From assembly GCF_011516655.1 (NCBI RefSeq), contig NZ_WOSV01000007.1:62001-126000 (forward strand): a stretch of 64,000 nt of DNA. Direction: 5' to 3'. Within the stretch, counting starts at the first letter, position 1, and each line of letters opens with the position of its first letter. The stretch is from Acetobacter thailandicus. Its GTDB lineage: Bacteria > Pseudomonadota > Alphaproteobacteria > Acetobacterales > Acetobacteraceae. The translations under genes were made by a program, and so were the position numbers. The notes beneath the pieces were generated by a model. That model had not been told where the DNA came from. It saw nothing but the letters and a program-made list of their open reading frames with translations, and did not search any database. This document shows positions 1 to 7,173 of this stretch, piece by piece.

Positions 1-747
1 CTTGAGCTTCTGTTTGAGAAGGCACTAAACAGCTTTGAGGAGATGAGTGGTCAGGTTGTTCATCTGTCTTATATTACCACAGCGGCAGAAGCTCTGCGAC
101 ACACAGATATAAACTGCAGAACGGGTTTTCAGGCAGCATCTGACACGAACATATTATTTGAAGGCGTATTATGTTTCGAAACTGCCTTTCTGCCTTTACT
201 GCATTCTCTGGCCCCTCCCCTGGCGGTGCATTTTCCTGACCCGCCAGTCACTCTTGCTCTGACTGTTGGCAGCGTTGCTCTGACACCCGGGCAGCTCAGC
301 ATGCTTGCGCCAGGTTTTGGCCTGGTGCTGGGGCCAGGTGACAGCATCAGCCTGAGCATCACAGCCGCAGAAGCACTAAGTGCTTCGGTTAATTACGTAA
401 ATAATAAAATTATTTTTCACAGCAACCTTTCACCTGTGACACAAAACCTGACAGCAAACAGGACTGATATGACTGATACACCCCCCTCTCCTGAAACAGA
501 CCCTTCTTCCCTCATCAGTGAAAGCACTCTTGATCAGCTTCAGATCCCTTTAACATTTGAACTGGCGCGTATAACGGTCTCACTTGCTGAGCTCAGAACA
601 ATGGGAGAAGGACATATCATTGACATTGGCCCTCTGAACGAACGGGCTGTCTCTATTATTGCGAACGGACGACGCATAGGTGAAGGAGAACTGGTGACGA
701 TCGGACAGTCAGCAGCTGTTCGCATAACCCGGATTATTACGTCATGA
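1..747 (+). CDS. sctQ: Type III secretion C-ring protein SctQ, 5' end outside window
   Basis: C-terminal part of the cytoplasmic sorting-platform (C-ring) protein of a type III secretion system. The frame is open to base 1 with no convincing start (the ATG at 43 lies mid-protein), so the N-terminus is cut off by the window edge. The last ~70 residues, beginning IPLTFELARITVSLAELRTM and including GPLNERAVSIIANGRRIGEG, have the SPOA/FliN-type surface-presentation fold signature: a short beta domain with the hydrophobic, Gly-rich spacing typical of SctQ and FliN. The stop overlaps the start of sctR by an ATGA, so the two are translationally coupled. Gene order Q-R-S-T-U is the canonical non-flagellar order; a flagellar fliN is the alternative but there is no fliO next to it. 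Confidence 0.82.
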   Translation, partial: LELLFEKALNSFEEMSGQVVHLSYITTAAEALRHTDINCRTGFQAASDTNILFEGVLCFETAFLPLLHSLAPPLAVHFPDPPVTLALTVGSVALTPGQLSMLAPGFGLVLGPGDSISLSITAAEALSASVNYVNNKIIFHSNLSPVTQNLTANRTDMTDTPPSPETDPSSLISESTLDQLQIPLTFELARITVSLAELRTMGEGHIIDIGPLNERAVSIIANGRRIGEGELVTIGQSAAVRITRIITS

Positions 748-1394
748 TCAGTTCATCAAACCTTGTTACAGCACTGGTTCTGACACTTGGTTTTGGCATT
801 CTCATTCTTGCTGTTCTGACAGTCACCTCTTTTGTAAAAATTTCTGTTGTTCTTTTTCTGCTGCGCACAGCTCTGGGTATTCAGCAGGCACCGCCCAATA
901 TCGTACTTTATGCCATTGCTCTTATGTTAACCCTTTTTATATCTGCGCCTCTGGGGCACGATATTTATAAATCACTGGCTGAATCTGATCAGAAATATGA
1001 AACGATTTCAGACTATGCTGAAGCTTATGATCATATTCAGGAGCCCATAGCACACCATCTGCTACACTTTACCCAGGCGCCTGAACGAAAATTTTTTATA
1101 AGTGCAACCAAACGGTTATGGCCTGAGGATATGAGAGATAGTCTGTCAGATGACTCTTTGCCAATTTTACTCCCGGCTTATCTGACAGGTGAACTTAAAC
1201 GCGCTTTTGAAATTGGCTTTCTGATTTATCTGCCCTTTATTACCATTGACCTGATCGTTACTACTATTCTGATTGCTATGGGGCTTTCGCAGGTCCAGCC
1301 CAATACGATCTCCGTTCCTTTAAAATTATTACTCTTTGTTCTCGCCAGCGGCTGGACCCGCCTGCTGCATGGCCTGGTGCTGAGTTATACCTGA
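744..1394 (+). CDS. sctR: Type III secretion export apparatus protein SctR
   Basis: Inner-membrane export-gate protein of the SctRST helical pore (FliP/YscR/HrcR family). Its 216 residues match SctR (about 217) rather than FliP with its cleaved signal (about 245). The family signature is obvious near residues 27-52: TSFVKISVVLFLLRTALG followed by IQQAPPN. Two hydrophobic segments lie at the N-terminus and two at the C-terminus, separated by a charged periplasmic stretch (about residues 70-150), as expected. The start overlaps the sctQ stop. A 24-base gap leads to sctS. Known for the family: five copies assemble with SctS and SctT into the export gate. Confidence 0.93.
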   Translation: MISSSNLVTALVLTLGFGILILAVLTVTSFVKISVVLFLLRTALGIQQAPPNIVLYAIALMLTLFISAPLGHDIYKSLAESDQKYETISDYAEAYDHIQEPIAHHLLHFTQAPERKFFISATKRLWPEDMRDSLSDDSLPILLPAYLTGELKRAFEIGFLIYLPFITIDLIVTTILIAMGLSQVQPNTISVPLKLLLFVLASGWTRLLHGLVLSYT

Positions 1395-1418
1395 ACATGC
1401 TGAACGGAGCTCTCATAA

Positions 1419-1691
1419 ATGGATGATGCCTCGCTCACACAGGAACTGTCATCTGCTCTTTTTCTGTTCGCCTCAATTGCAGGGCCGCCTCTGGCAGTTG
1501 CTCTCATTGTCGGGCTGGTTGTCGGGCTCATGCAGGCTGTGACACAGCTACAGGATCAGACCATGCCTCTTACTTTTAAAGTCGTGGCGGTCTGCGCCAC
1601 CCTTTTGCTTATGGCCTCCACACTGTTCCCTCCTCTGCTGTCATTTACGGAACGTATTCTGAATGATTTTCCGACCATGACACGGTACTAA
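1419..1691 (+). CDS. sctS: Type III secretion export apparatus protein SctS
   Basis: Small inner-membrane export-gate subunit (FliQ/YscS/HrcS family), 90 residues, the usual length. It has two hydrophobic hairpin helices with the conserved central motif GLMQAVTQLQDQTMPLTFK that joins them. It lies between sctR and sctT with short spacers (24 and 3 bases), so it is part of a single transcript. In this family four copies wrap around the SctR-SctT pore. Confidence 0.93.
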   Translation: MDDASLTQELSSALFLFASIAGPPLAVALIVGLVVGLMQAVTQLQDQTMPLTFKVVAVCATLLLMASTLFPPLLSFTERILNDFPTMTRY

Positions 1692-1694
1692 CCT

Positions 1695-2495
1695 ATGTCA
1701 GCGCCTGCTGATCTGATGCAAAATATCATGCCATGGCTATCAGCTCTGGCTATCTCTATGTCGCGGCCAGCAGGCGTAGCTGTTGTTCTGCCAGTGTTTA
1801 CGCGCGCGCAGTTAGGCGGACCGGTGCGTGGTGCCATTGCCTTTGCCCTTGGATTACCTGTTACACCATCAGTCTACGAAAAATTAACAGATACATCGCA
1901 CTCTCTGATCATGCTTGGGCTCCTCAGTGCAAAAGAGCTGATGATCGGTATTATAATCGGGTTTATTCTCGGTCTGCCTGTATGGGGGGTACAATGCGCA
2001 GGTGAGATGCTGGATACACAGCGTAGTGCCACACAAGGCCAGTCGGAAGATCCCGCAAGTGGAAATCAGGATTCTATCACGGCAGGTTTTCTTGCTATGG
2101 CTGTTATTACGCTTTTTGTCGTATCCGGCGGGCTAAACCTGGTGGCCGGTGCCATCCTCTCATCAGAGAGCCTCTGGCCACCCACAGTTCTGAACCTGTC
2201 CCCTCAGCCTGGTGCTACGACAGTGCTCCTGACATTATTAGATCAGCTGGAGCTCATCACCCTGACAACCGGCGCCCCGGTGATGCTGGCCATGCTGCTT
2301 TGTGAATTTTCTATTATCCTGCTTATGCGGGCCATTCCTAAGCTACATCTGTATGACCTCGCACCCAATTTGCGCAACCTTGCTTTCACACTGATGATCT
2401 TTGGTTACTGCTCATGGCTGGTGGTTTATATGAAACATGACCTTGTTGCCTTACATCATGTAACGGGCACTCTGAACACACTGTTGCAGCCATGA
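1695..2495 (+). CDS. sctT: Type III secretion export apparatus protein SctT
   Basis: Inner-membrane export-gate protein (FliR/YscT/HrcT family), 266 residues, all hydrophobic with about six membrane segments. The N-terminal part (SMSRPAGVAVVLPVF, then RGAIAFALGLP) and the GEMLDTQRS turn near residue 103 are typical of SctT/FliR. It starts 3 bases after the sctS stop and overlaps sctU by 4 bases (ATGA). Single copy in the pore, capping the R5-S4-T1 complex. Confidence 0.92.
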   Translation: MSAPADLMQNIMPWLSALAISMSRPAGVAVVLPVFTRAQLGGPVRGAIAFALGLPVTPSVYEKLTDTSHSLIMLGLLSAKELMIGIIIGFILGLPVWGVQCAGEMLDTQRSATQGQSEDPASGNQDSITAGFLAMAVITLFVVSGGLNLVAGAILSSESLWPPTVLNLSPQPGATTVLLTLLDQLELITLTTGAPVMLAMLLCEFSIILLMRAIPKLHLYDLAPNLRNLAFTLMIFGYCSWLVVYMKHDLVALHHVTGTLNTLLQP

Positions 2496-3535
2496 GCGGA
2501 AGCAGCAGCGAAGAAAAAAACCTTCCTGCCTCGGCCCGAAAACTGGCGAATGAGCGCCGCAAGGGGCATATCGCCAAAGCACCCGACCTGCAGGCTGGTG
2601 TCGTAACAATTATTATGATTTGCTGGCTGGCTATCAGACACCACGCCATTGCTGCGCATATGATAATGCTGTTTGATGCGGCCGACCATTCTGTGCTGAT
2701 GGATTTTACTTCAGCCAGAGCCGTTTTTTCAAAAATTATCTATACTCTCTTTCTGCAGGATGCGCTTGCTCCACTGGCTCTTTCTGTCATCAGCAGTATT
2801 TTAATTAAGCTCATCACAAATGGTGGTTTTATATTCTCCCTTGATCCGATCATACCAAAACCTGAAACTATTAACCCTGTTTCCGGGTTAAAGAATATTT
2901 TCAAAAAAAGAACTTTTATTGATCTGGGAATGTCTGTGCTGAAAACCATTTTTTTTGGTGGCACACTTGCCCTGATCATACTCAGCTCACTAAATGGCCT
3001 GATGAGAGTGCCCGAAGCCGGTGCCTCCGGATTGCCAGGAATATTATTTATGCTCCTGACACCATTATGCGCAGCCGCCTGTATTTTCTATCTGATTGCG
3101 GGTGTCACCGACCTTATAATTCAACGCTACCTGTTTATGCAGGAAATGCGTATGACCAAAACAGAAACCAAAAATGAACACAAGGAAACTCAGGGTAACC
3201 CACTCATCAGGAAACAACAAAGACGCGCTCAGATTCTGGCCCGGCGTAAGCCAGAACATATGGGGCCGCGTCGCGCCACAGTAATGCTTTGCAACCACTC
3301 TTCTGCTATTGGTCTACGCTATAACCCGCCCGATACACCGCTGCCTAAAATTGTATGCCGGGGGAACGGGGAGCAGGCTGAAATCTACCGGCGGGCTGCA
3401 CGTGACAGTCGTATCCCCCTCGTATGGGAGGCGGAGCTGACACGCGATCTGGCCAAAAATTTCAAACCTGGCATGACAATTACACCAGCATATTTTCAGC
3501 CTGTTGCCCGTATTTTACAAAATCTTCCGACATAA
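2492..3535 (+). CDS. sctU: Type III secretion switch protein SctU with degenerate autocleavage site
   Basis: Substrate-specificity switch protein (FlhB/YscU/HrcU family), 347 residues: four membrane helices (about residues 35-215) followed by a charged linker (TKTETKNEHKETQGNP) and a cytoplasmic domain. The start overlaps sctT. The cytoplasmic domain keeps family residues such as AIGLRYNPPDTPLPKIVCRG and IPLVWEAELTRDL. Odd: the nearly invariant NPTH tetrapeptide that cleaves itself between Asn and Pro is replaced by CNHS (residues 267-270, bases 3290-3301). All four positions differ although the flanking sequence aligns without a gap, so this is substitution rather than frameshift. Known family function: autocleavage permits switching between early and late substrates. 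Inference: this SctU is either non-cleaving or switches differently. Last gene of the apparatus operon in this window. Confidence 0.9.
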   Translation: MSGSSSEEKNLPASARKLANERRKGHIAKAPDLQAGVVTIIMICWLAIRHHAIAAHMIMLFDAADHSVLMDFTSARAVFSKIIYTLFLQDALAPLALSVISSILIKLITNGGFIFSLDPIIPKPETINPVSGLKNIFKKRTFIDLGMSVLKTIFFGGTLALIILSSLNGLMRVPEAGASGLPGILFMLLTPLCAAACIFYLIAGVTDLIIQRYLFMQEMRMTKTETKNEHKETQGNPLIRKQQRRAQILARRKPEHMGPRRATVMLCNHSSAIGLRYNPPDTPLPKIVCRGNGEQAEIYRRAARDSRIPLVWEAELTRDLAKNFKPGMTITPAYFQPVARILQNLPT

Positions 3536-3546
3536 ATCAGGCTGAC

Positions 3547-3562
3547 GTCAGCTTCAGAGCTT
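3547..3562 (+). promoter_or_regulatory. Possible tts-box-like element upstream of the first putative substrate
   Basis: The 16 bases GTCAGCTTCAGAGCTT lie 62 bases before the start of the gene at 3624. They resemble the core of the rhizobial tts box (GTCAGCTT...AGCT), bound by the T3SS activator TtsI. A related but weaker sequence, GTCAGGGTTTCAGGTT, occurs at 4557-4572 before the gene at 4619, and both are preceded by CAGG(C/T)T(G/A)AC. The similarity is read by eye; no TtsI-like regulator is visible in the window. Confidence 0.25.
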
Positions 3563-3623
3563 AAAATAACCGCCAGTAAAAGCTGCATCCCCACAGGTAA
3601 CACAGTATTATGATGAGGCCGGC

Positions 3624-4499
3624 ATGAGCAATTCGATACAAACAGACCCTGCATTACAAAACCTGCTGCAGGAACTACATGCCTATACGCAGTCCTCATC
3701 ATCAGAAGCATCACCAACCAGCAGCGAGAGCAATACCAGCTCACAGCTTTCTGAAATTTTTCAGGAACTTATGAGCCTGCTGGAGAAAGGATCCTCAGGC
3801 ACAACCTCCGGGTCTTCTGAAGAAACCCCAACAACGACAACAAGCACCACACAACCATCTGAGACCACCGGTACTGCCACACTAAACAATACATCAGAAC
3901 AGGATGACACCTCGGGCACCAGCGCAGGAAGTGGTGCAAATACGTTACATATTACCAATACCAGTGATCATGATGAAAAAATTGGTGAATTTCTGAACGG
4001 CGGTTCAACAACAACACCTGTTGCTGAAATTGACCTGAAACCGGGTCAGAGTGGCACACTAAAATATCAGAATGGTCAGGGAGGGTATGCTGCTGAAGCT
4101 GACTCCTCTGGCACCTATCAGTCTACAGCAAGCCGGCTTGAATTTTATGCCAGCAATAAAGGCGTTAACAGTGTTGATGTCAGCTATATTGATGGTCGTA
4201 ACGCTGCAATTAAGATATCTGACGGCAAAGGCAAAACAGCTGGCGACAGCGAAAGCATTGCCAGTGATGCACCTGCTGCTGACATAACAAAAGACGCAGG
4301 GGGGCGCGCAACTATTACCGGCTGGTATGATGGCTCAACGCAGGCTATGCAAAGCGGCGGCGCATACATGGAATCTAAACTGGGAACAGGGAATTCATAC
4401 ATTCACCCCGATGATGACCGTAATGCAAGCGGCTCAAACCCCATGACAATGGCTGAAGATACAAGTCAGACTTACACAGCTGATTTTGGAGATGCCTGA
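3624..4499 (+). CDS. Putative type III secreted, harpin-like protein
   Basis: No confident family assignment. 291 residues with no cysteine and no Sec signal peptide. Residues 1-110 are extremely Ser/Thr-rich (runs such as SSSSEASPTSSES and TTTTSTT) and probably disordered; residues 110-291 are Gly/Asp/Asn-rich and look like a beta-rich globular domain (NTLHITNTSDHDEKIGEFL; DLKPGQSGTLKYQNGQGGY). Acidic, cysteine-free, Gly/Ser-rich proteins without signal peptides encoded beside T3SS genes are typical of harpins and secreted helper proteins; that is the basis of the call. It begins 88 bases after sctU, with a weak GAGGCCGGC ribosome-binding region. Could instead be an effector or a needle-associated accessory protein. 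Confidence 0.5.
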   Translation: MSNSIQTDPALQNLLQELHAYTQSSSSEASPTSSESNTSSQLSEIFQELMSLLEKGSSGTTSGSSEETPTTTTSTTQPSETTGTATLNNTSEQDDTSGTSAGSGANTLHITNTSDHDEKIGEFLNGGSTTTPVAEIDLKPGQSGTLKYQNGQGGYAAEADSSGTYQSTASRLEFYASNKGVNSVDVSYIDGRNAAIKISDGKGKTAGDSESIASDAPAADITKDAGGRATITGWYDGSTQAMQSGGAYMESKLGTGNSYIHPDDDRNASGSNPMTMAEDTSQTYTADFGDA

Positions 4500-4556
4500 C
4501 TACTCACCTCACGTCTGAACCTCTGACAAAACCTTACTTTCATCAGTCAGGTTAAC

Positions 4557-4572
4557 GTCAGGGTTTCAGGTT
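4557..4572 (+). promoter_or_regulatory. Weaker copy of the tts-box-like element
   Basis: GTCAGGGTTTCAGGTT, 46 bases before the start at 4619, preceded by a repeat of CAGGTTAAC similar to the sequence before the element at 3547. The shared context in front of both putative secreted proteins suggests a common activator. Eye-alignment only. Confidence 0.2.
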
Positions 4573-4618
4573 ACGCATACTATTATTCTCTGCATTTTTC
4601 TTACCAGGAGTACCCCTC

Positions 4619-5809
4619 ATGCTGCTTGGATCTGTGGCAACCAGTTCAACTGACATTGGCACCCAGGAAGCGACAAGTGCTCTGGAGAAAAGTGGCAGCA
4701 GTAAGTCTGGTAAAAACACGGCTTATAATACTGACCTTGAAAAAGGCATGGACACCGTTGAACAAAATGATCCTGCATTATTTGCAAAAATTATGACAGC
4801 AGGAGAGTCAGGAAACGGGAATAACCTGGCGAAAGATGAGCTTGAGGCCTATCAGGAAGGTGATCTGACCAAAAGTCAGGCCATTGATGCTGTCTCTGGT
4901 GCGCAGTCACTTGCCAATAAAAATGGCGGGGGACGAATTAACAAGCATATCAGGGCAGAAGCTAAAGAAATTTTAGGCGGAAATTATATTAAAGGCGGCC
5001 AGACACGTGCCGGACACGATATTCTGAAATTTCTCGAAGCGTCTTCCCCTCTCGCTCAGTTAATCAAAGGTATTAAAGAAAAAACCTCTGACGGCGTAGC
5101 AAAAGACACTGTTCTTGATGCCGGAAGCACCGCCCTGAGCCAGGGTACACAACAGGCTATGTCTGACCTCAAAGAAACCGACCCTTATCTTGCTCAGCAA
5201 TTTTCTAAAGATGCCAAAGCAAAAAATGGAAATGCTATGGCTGAAGATCTTGAAATTGCGGGAGAAGAATCAGCTCAGACCGGCAGCACATTCTCTGATG
5301 CCGATGCCGCAATGCTTGGTAGCCAGATAGGAGTATTAGGCAAAGGAAAAGTTTCCAGGCAGGATGCCGCTATGTTTCAGGCAGAATTTGGTGAAGGGAC
5401 CATCGACCGGGGTAGCACCAGAGGATCAAAAGCATGGAACAAAATAGAAAACGGCATGGCAAGCTTTATGTCTTCAATTGTCTCCCCTGTAACTAATGGC
5501 GTTGGTATGGTTGACCAGTTTGCTAAGGGGCACATCAAACAGGGGTTTGAAGATATGGGCGAAATGGTTGAGGGAACCCTCAGTGACGCTGCACTGATTG
5601 TTGTACCCGGGGCAGGTGCTGAAATTGATGCTGCTGAAGGGGCAGCAGAAATTGGTGAAACTGCTGCAAGCGCTGCAACCAAAGAAAGTGCCTCGATTAC
5701 AGACACGCTGAAAAATGCTGGTTCTGATGCTCTTAACACAGCCTCTTCCGTTGCTGATAAAGTAGATTATGGAACAAATCTATACAGTATGACGCAGGGT
5801 AACAGCTAA
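4619..5809 (+). CDS. Putative HrpF/NolX-like type III translocator
   Basis: 396 residues, no cysteine, no Sec signal. Contains two imperfect copies of an ~80-residue module: residues about 37-117 (YNTDLEKGMDTVEQNDPALF ... GNGNNLAKDELEAY ... NGGGRINKHIRAEA) and about 173-256 (LSQGTQQAMSDLKETDPYLA ... KNGNAMAEDLEIA ... GKGKVSRQDAAMFQ). Each module has two loops that resemble degenerate EF-hands. A C-terminal part (about 290-350) holds a hydrophobic segment, LSDAALIVVPGAGAEI. Two imperfect N-terminal repeats plus C-terminal hydrophobic segments is the described architecture of Xanthomonas HrpF and rhizobial NolX translocon proteins; assignment rests on that architecture and on the T3SS neighbourhood. 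Good ribosome-binding site AGGAG at 4606-4610. Converges on tonB. Confidence 0.5.
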   Translation: MLLGSVATSSTDIGTQEATSALEKSGSSKSGKNTAYNTDLEKGMDTVEQNDPALFAKIMTAGESGNGNNLAKDELEAYQEGDLTKSQAIDAVSGAQSLANKNGGGRINKHIRAEAKEILGGNYIKGGQTRAGHDILKFLEASSPLAQLIKGIKEKTSDGVAKDTVLDAGSTALSQGTQQAMSDLKETDPYLAQQFSKDAKAKNGNAMAEDLEIAGEESAQTGSTFSDADAAMLGSQIGVLGKGKVSRQDAAMFQAEFGEGTIDRGSTRGSKAWNKIENGMASFMSSIVSPVTNGVGMVDQFAKGHIKQGFEDMGEMVEGTLSDAALIVVPGAGAEIDAAEGAAEIGETAASAATKESASITDTLKNAGSDALNTASSVADKVDYGTNLYSMTQGNS

Positions 5810-5837
5810 GATCTTATAAAAAGACCAGGCTAAAGTC

Positions 5838-6716
5838 TCAGTCTTCATGAATGTAAAACTCAACCGGCACCGTTAGTGTTACAATGTCGCCCTCAATACT
5901 GTCGGGCGGAACAGGAAGAGGTTGCGCGCGTTTTGGCAAAGCCAGGGCCTCCTGATCAAGTAATGAATTGCCTGAACTACTGGCCAGAGCAACTGTCAGA
6001 ATGTGTCCTTTACGGTCCATTGAAAAAGTGACGGTCGGCACGCCTTCCTGATGGTCAAGCATGGCTTCAGACGGGTAGCGTTTAAATTTTTCAAGCTGAG
6101 CCAGCAAAGCGTTTTGCCATTTTACAGGATCATGAGCTGCATGAGAGGATGACACACCAGGTGTTGGGGCGGCCATGGCCTGTGCTTCAGGTGCCTGCGT
6201 TGCCGGAGGAGCAGTAGTAACCTCTGCCTGATCAGGCTTTTCAGGTGCAGGGTGTTTAATTTTTGGTGCGACCTCGTGTTTTTTAATATTCTTTTTTACT
6301 TTACCAGGCTTGGGCAACAAAACTGGCGGAGACACTGCGGGAGAAGGCGGTGCCGAAATATCAGGTTTTTCTTCAGGAACCGGTTCAGCTGAGGTGAGTG
6401 TCTGCTGCGGGCCGGGCGGAACATCCGTTGGGGGTGCGATAACAGATACAGGCTCAGGCGCCAGGTCAATCGCAATAGCTGGTGGCGGTGCCTCAGGTAC
6501 AGAGATCTTTATCGGGGGCAAATGTAGTGCCCACCGGCCAGCTAACCCTGTCAGGGTAAAAACAATCAGGCAGGATGTCCCCCAGCGCAGTGCATCGTAG
6601 CGCTGTGTGCGCAAACGCTGATTACGCTGAACATCTTCAAAAGAAGGTAACGCAGACTGTGTTACCGCTCGGATCGCAGCTGACTGACAGCTGTGGCCTT
6701 CTTTTTTTATCATCAC
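5838..6716 (-). CDS. tonB: Energy transducer TonB
   Basis: Periplasm-spanning protein that transmits proton-motive energy from ExbB-ExbD to outer-membrane receptors. 292 residues: cytoplasmic tail, one membrane helix (about residues 46-65, CLIVFTLTGLAGRWALHL), a Pro-rich spacer (about 70-195 with PEAPPPAIAIDLAPEP, PEKPDISAPPSPAVSPP and a KPGKVKKNIKKHE stretch), then a C-terminal TonB domain (about 200-290) with LEKFKRYPSEAM and VTFSMDRKGHIL. The start overlaps the exbD stop. Last gene of the iron operon; it should serve the receptor upstream and probably the two other TonB-dependent receptors in this window. Confidence 0.92.
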   Translation of the reverse strand: MMIKKEGHSCQSAAIRAVTQSALPSFEDVQRNQRLRTQRYDALRWGTSCLIVFTLTGLAGRWALHLPPIKISVPEAPPPAIAIDLAPEPVSVIAPPTDVPPGPQQTLTSAEPVPEEKPDISAPPSPAVSPPVLLPKPGKVKKNIKKHEVAPKIKHPAPEKPDQAEVTTAPPATQAPEAQAMAAPTPGVSSSHAAHDPVKWQNALLAQLEKFKRYPSEAMLDHQEGVPTVTFSMDRKGHILTVALASSSGNSLLDQEALALPKRAQPLPVPPDSIEGDIVTLTVPVEFYIHED

Positions 6717-7168
6717 GGCGTAATACCTGTTGAGGTGCTGGCCTCGCTCCCCTGTTCCTGACCCTGCAGGTTAACCAGGGCAACTTTAAGATAACCAGCA
6801 GCACGTAGTTTATCCATAACACTCATGAGGGTGCCATAATCTACCGCTTTGTCAGCCCGCAAAAAGACTCTCTGATCTTTATTTCCTTTTGTAACAGCTG
6901 ATATTTCACTCGAAAGAGTTTCAGAGGTTATGCTTTTCTCGCCCAGAGCCAGAGAATGATCCGCCTGAATTGTCAGAAATACCGGCTCTTCAGGGCGGGA
7001 TGTTGGTGCCTCAGAGGAAGAGGGCAGATCAACAGGAATATCGACCGTTGTCAGCGGGGCTGTAACCATAAAAATAACCAGCAAAACGAGCATCACATCA
7101 ATAAAAGGCGTGACGTTGATCTCATTCACTTCATGCGGGTTCTCATCTGTATGACGTATACGGATCAT
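6713..7168 (-). CDS. exbD: Biopolymer transport protein ExbD
   Basis: Inner-membrane partner of ExbB in the TonB motor, 151 residues. Single N-terminal helix INVTPFIDVMLVLLVIFMV with the functionally essential aspartate (Asp24 here), then a periplasmic domain with the characteristic DLPSSSEAPTSRPEEPVFL and FLRADKAVDYGTLMSVMDKL stretches. It starts 5 bases after the exbB stop and overlaps tonB. Intact, which makes the lesion in exbB stand out. Confidence 0.94.
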   Translation of the reverse strand: MIRIRHTDENPHEVNEINVTPFIDVMLVLLVIFMVTAPLTTVDIPVDLPSSSEAPTSRPEEPVFLTIQADHSLALGEKSITSETLSSEISAVTKGNKDQRVFLRADKAVDYGTLMSVMDKLRAAGYLKVALVNLQGQEQGSEASTSTGITP

Positions 7169-7173
7169 TATGA

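Noticed and set aside
744-3535. Flagellar fliP-fliQ-fliR-flhB
   Set aside because: SctR length without a signal peptide, the absence of fliO, and the following secreted-type proteins favour non-flagellar T3SS.
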